Below, piece by piece: positions 7,061 through 8,777 of a stretch of DNA of 8,777 nt. Position 1 is the first letter of the stretch. Each line of letters begins with the position of its first letter. A program made the position numbers and the translations under genes. Source of the DNA: Clostridia bacterium (lineage in GTDB: Bacteria; Bacillota_A; Clostridia; Oscillospirales; Acutalibacteraceae); assembly GCA_017390825.1 (NCBI GenBank), contig JAFPAK010000307.1, positions 1 to 8,777 on the forward strand, written 5' to 3'. A model generated the notes under the pieces. The model had not been told where the DNA came from. It searched no databases and saw only the letters and a list, made by a program, of their open reading frames with translations.

Positions 7061-8266
7061 ATGAAAAGGTTAATTGCACTTGTACTATGTATCGTAATGG
7101 TGTGCGGCGTGCTGACCGCTTGTCACAAGAATGGTGATACAAGCAACGATTTAAGCGAGTATAAAAATAACGATTTCTCACTTACTGCGTTTGAGTTCAT
7201 TCAGGGTATCACCGCAGGTTGGAATTTGGGTAATACCTTTGAGTCAAACCCATCCTGGGGTAATTGGGACGGTGAGATAACAACCGACTTTGCCGAAACT
7301 GCTTGGAATAATCCCAAAACCACTAAGGAAATGATAGATACCGTCAAAGCCGCTGGATTTAATGCAGTCCGCATTCCCACAACATGGTATCTCTTCATGG
7401 GCGAGGATGAAAACGGCAATGTCACCGTTGATGAGGAACGGCTTGACCGCATCAATGAAGTCGTTGATTATTGTATCGACAATGAGATGTATTGCATCAT
7501 CAACACTCATCACGATGATAAAAATTGGCTGGATATCTCACTTCAAGGCGATGAATGGGAGACTGTAAAGGATAAGTTCAAGCAGCTTTGGACTATTATC
7601 GGTGAGCGATTTAAGGATTACGGTGAACTGCTTATCTTTGAGAGCGGTAACGAGGCAATCGGCAAGAGTGAAGACGGTGGTGCCGATTGGTGGGGTCAGG
7701 ATTATAATCAGTATTGCTTTGATAATCTTAATGAGCTTTATAAGGTGTTTGTTGATACCATCCGTGCACAAGGAGGCAATAATGCAAAGCGTTATCTTAT
7801 GATACCTACCTACGGTGCACAGTGGTATACAAAACAGATGGCGCAGGTAATAATTCCGAATAATGATGACCATGTTATCGTTGATATACATTGGTACACC
7901 GAGTCGACTGATGAATCAGAGCTTGAAACGCTTATGAGCTGTATCTACCGCACCTTTGTTTATTATGATATTGCGGTATTGCTCGGTGAATGCGGTATCG
8001 TAAACGAGCGTACTGACGAAGCAAAAGTCGATTGGGCAAACAGGTTTATCCGCATTGCATCAGACTATTCTTCAATTGCCGAGGGAAATGTCTCGTCCGG
8101 TATCAAGTGCTTTTTGTGGGATGACGGCGGCAATTTCCAAGTGCTGAACAGAACAACGCTTGAGTGGAATTCGCCCGAATTTGTACAGGCGGTAATAGAT
8201 GTTGCAACTGCTGATTACAGCTATGTTGAAGCAGAGGAAACAACCGAAGCTGAAGCTATGGAATAG
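7061..8266 (+). CDS. Glycoside hydrolase family 5 endoglucanase-type lipoprotein
   Basis: This is a 401-residue exported GH5 enzyme, likely hydrolysing beta-1,4-glucan or a related hemicellulose. The N-terminus is a lipoprotein signal with lipobox LTAC (18-21), so the protein should be lipid-anchored at C21 on the outer face of the membrane. The barrel shows GWNLGNTFES (53-62), VRIP (103-106), IINTHHD (146-152), the acid/base in ESGNEA (E198), the substrate His and Tyr in DIHWYT (H277, Y279), the nucleophile in LGECG (E310) and FLWDDG (351-356). Oddly, the usual Pro after the acid/base Glu is Ala199. No carbohydrate-binding module or dockerin is present; the chain ends in a short Glu-rich tail. 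The start has GGGGG 6 bases ahead. It follows the dockerin-CotH gene in the same direction. Endoglucanase is the best guess, and xyloglucanase or mannanase cannot be excluded. Confidence 0.93.
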   Translation: MKRLIALVLCIVMVCGVLTACHKNGDTSNDLSEYKNNDFSLTAFEFIQGITAGWNLGNTFESNPSWGNWDGEITTDFAETAWNNPKTTKEMIDTVKAAGFNAVRIPTTWYLFMGEDENGNVTVDEERLDRINEVVDYCIDNEMYCIINTHHDDKNWLDISLQGDEWETVKDKFKQLWTIIGERFKDYGELLIFESGNEAIGKSEDGGADWWGQDYNQYCFDNLNELYKVFVDTIRAQGGNNAKRYLMIPTYGAQWYTKQMAQVIIPNNDDHVIVDIHWYTESTDESELETLMSCIYRTFVYYDIAVLLGECGIVNERTDEAKVDWANRFIRIASDYSSIAEGNVSSGIKCFLWDDGGNFQVLNRTTLEWNSPEFVQAVIDVATADYSYVEAEETTEAEAME

Positions 8267-8272
8267 TATTTT

Positions 8273-8308
8273 AAAGGACAGATTTCATTTTGAAATCTGT
8301 CCTTTTTT
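8273..8308. terminator. Strong shared terminator between convergent genes
   Basis: A perfect 15-bp stem (8273-8287 with 8291-8305, arm core GGACAGATTTCA) has a TTT loop and six T at 8303-8308 on the plus strand. It starts 7 bases after the GH5 stop. The minus-strand SLOG gene ends at 8325 and reads into the same hairpin, followed there by TTTAAAAT, so it can serve both directions, more strongly for GH5. Confidence 0.92.
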
Positions 8309-8324
8309 GCAAGGGAAATATCGG

Positions 8325-8666
8325 CTAAATAAATTTTTTATTTATAAATACTCTTATTCTTTTATTTCTCTTTTTGCAGTTGTCTATCACAAATTTAGTG
8401 CCGAGGGATTTACCGTCCCAAAATGCCAGAACCATATCAGCATATTGGATAATTTGTATATTGCGTTTCAATGGTGCCGTTTTGCCATATTTATTATATT
8501 CGGGTAAGAATTCAGTCAGTTTAATTCTGTGCTTTTGAGCGAATTCTCTTGCACAGGTGTCAATTCCTCTTGCACCGCCCGAAACAATTTCAGTTGTACT
8601 TTTAGGGATATACTCTTCCAAGTTATATACTTTTAAATTTCTTGAACCAATAATTGCAATTTTCAT
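8325..8666 (-). CDS. Small SLOG-fold (YspA/DprA-like) nucleotide-binding protein
   Basis: This 113-residue protein is built as a minimal Rossmann-like SLOG domain. It shows MKIAIIGSRN (1-10), the glycine-rich loop IVSGGARGID (27-36), LPEYNKYGKTAPLKRN (54-69), YADMVLAFWDG (75-85) and SLGT (87-90) ahead of a last helix and a basic end. This pattern matches the SLOG superfamily, which includes DprA, LOG and YspA/DUF2493 proteins that bind nucleotides or nucleotide-derived ligands. The cellular role is unknown. The start is set by a perfect GGAGGT (8671-8676) 4 bases before the ATG at 8666; the open frame extends 21 codons further, but that extension crosses the promoter and operator. The gene is visibly AT-richer than its neighbours, hinting at acquisition. 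SLOG proteins also occur in phage-defence and mobile contexts, which this window cannot confirm. Confidence 0.85.
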   Translation of the reverse strand: MKIAIIGSRNLKVYNLEEYIPKSTTEIVSGGARGIDTCAREFAQKHRIKLTEFLPEYNKYGKTAPLKRNIQIIQYADMVLAFWDGKSLGTKFVIDNCKKRNKRIRVFINKKFI

Positions 8667-8682
8667 AAAAACCTCCAAATTT

Positions 8683-8705
8683 AGTATACTTGATATAAGT
8701 ATACT
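8683..8705. promoter_or_regulatory. Perfect inverted repeat, probable operator
   Basis: AGTATACTT (8683-8691) and AAGTATACT (8697-8705) form a perfect 9-bp inverted repeat around GATAT. The repeat covers the likely start point of the SLOG transcript and contains the -35 of the divergent promoter, an ideal place for a dimeric repressor. In the SLOG mRNA it could also fold into a hairpin 6 bases before the ribosome binding site. Confidence 0.7.
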
Positions 8706-8719
8706 AACAACATTATAAC
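8690..8719 (+). promoter_or_regulatory. Promoter of the divergent gene starting at 8769
   Basis: TTGATA (8690-8695), 18 bases, then TATAAC (8714-8719) give five of six matches in each element. The -35 sits inside the inverted repeat and the -10 overlaps the opposed -10 of the SLOG gene. Confidence 0.6.
8712..8717 (-). promoter_or_regulatory. -10 element of the SLOG gene promoter
   Basis: A perfect TATAAT on the minus strand lies 45 bases ahead of the chosen start codon. The -35 position (about 8735-8740) reads TATATT, a poor match. The start point should fall at the edge of the inverted repeat. Confidence 0.6.
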
Positions 8720-8736
8720 ATAAAATCATCTTAAAA

Positions 8737-8751
8737 TATACTTATATTAAG
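8737..8751. promoter_or_regulatory. Degenerate second copy of the operator
   Basis: TATACTT, five bases, then AAG repeats the geometry of the perfect inverted repeat at 8683-8705, with an intact left half and a decayed right half. It lies between the -10 and the ribosome binding site of the divergent gene. The centres of the two sites are about 52 bp apart. Confidence 0.4.
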
Positions 8752-8768
8752 ATTTTTTGGAGATTTTT

Positions 8769-8777
8769 ATGAGAAAC
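8769..8777 (+). CDS. Start of a divergent gene, cut by the window end
   Basis: An ATG at 8769 followed by codons for Arg and Asn is preceded by GGAGA (8759-8763) at 5-base spacing and by a plausible promoter at 8690-8719. Only MRN is visible, so the product cannot be identified. A divergent regulator binding the shared inverted repeats would fit the layout, but that is inference. Confidence 0.55.

Noticed and set aside
7538..7891. 117-codon minus-strand frame opposite the GH5 gene
   Set aside because: It is a shadow of the conserved GH5 barrel reading frame with no family resemblance.
8667..8729. N-terminal extension of the SLOG protein
   Set aside because: It would translate through the -10 element and inverted repeat, while the ATG at 8666 has a perfect GGAGGT and opens directly with the conserved KIAIIGSRN strand.

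Overview
The window looks like a chromosomal segment of a low-GC, Gram-positive anaerobe, most likely a plant-fibre-degrading gut or rumen member of the Ruminococcaceae/Oscillospirales. This rests on the gene content: a dockerin-bearing CotH protein and a lipoprotein GH5 glucanase beside housekeeping htpG and yebC. The AGGAGG-type ribosome binding sites, the TTGACA/TATAAT-type promoters and the Thr/Gln/Pro linker before the dockerin agree. No species can be named from the sequence alone.

Layout. Positions 1-348 hold no convincing gene. They contain a small array of tiny GAA-loop hairpins that runs into the terminator of yebC. Positions 349-3015 hold yebC and htpG, both on the minus strand. 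htpG has a strong promoter, and yebC appears to have its own promoter inside the end of htpG. From 3178 the direction switches to plus: a single-gene GtrB-like membrane glycosyltransferase (3178-4104) with its own promoter and a strong terminator; a large secreted multidomain CotH protein (4304-6961); and a GH5 cellulase-type lipoprotein (7061-8266). Each of these three plus-strand genes has its own terminator. At 8325-8666, on the minus strand, a small SLOG/YspA-like protein converges on the GH5 gene and shares its terminator. A further gene, of which only the first three codons are visible, starts divergently at 8769.

How they fit together. The CotH and GH5 proteins are both exported and both point to a plant-polysaccharide surface machinery, but they are anchored differently. 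The CotH protein should plug into a cohesin scaffold through its dockerin, whereas the GH5 enzyme should sit on the membrane as a lipoprotein. The CotH protein keeps residues resembling the catalytic set of CotH secreted kinases, so a protein kinase carried on a cellulosome-like complex is a testable idea. The right edge is a regulatory knot: two opposed promoters with overlapping -10 elements, a perfect inverted repeat covering one -35 and the other start point, and a degraded second copy about five helical turns away. That arrangement suggests the unseen divergent gene or the SLOG gene is under switch-like control.
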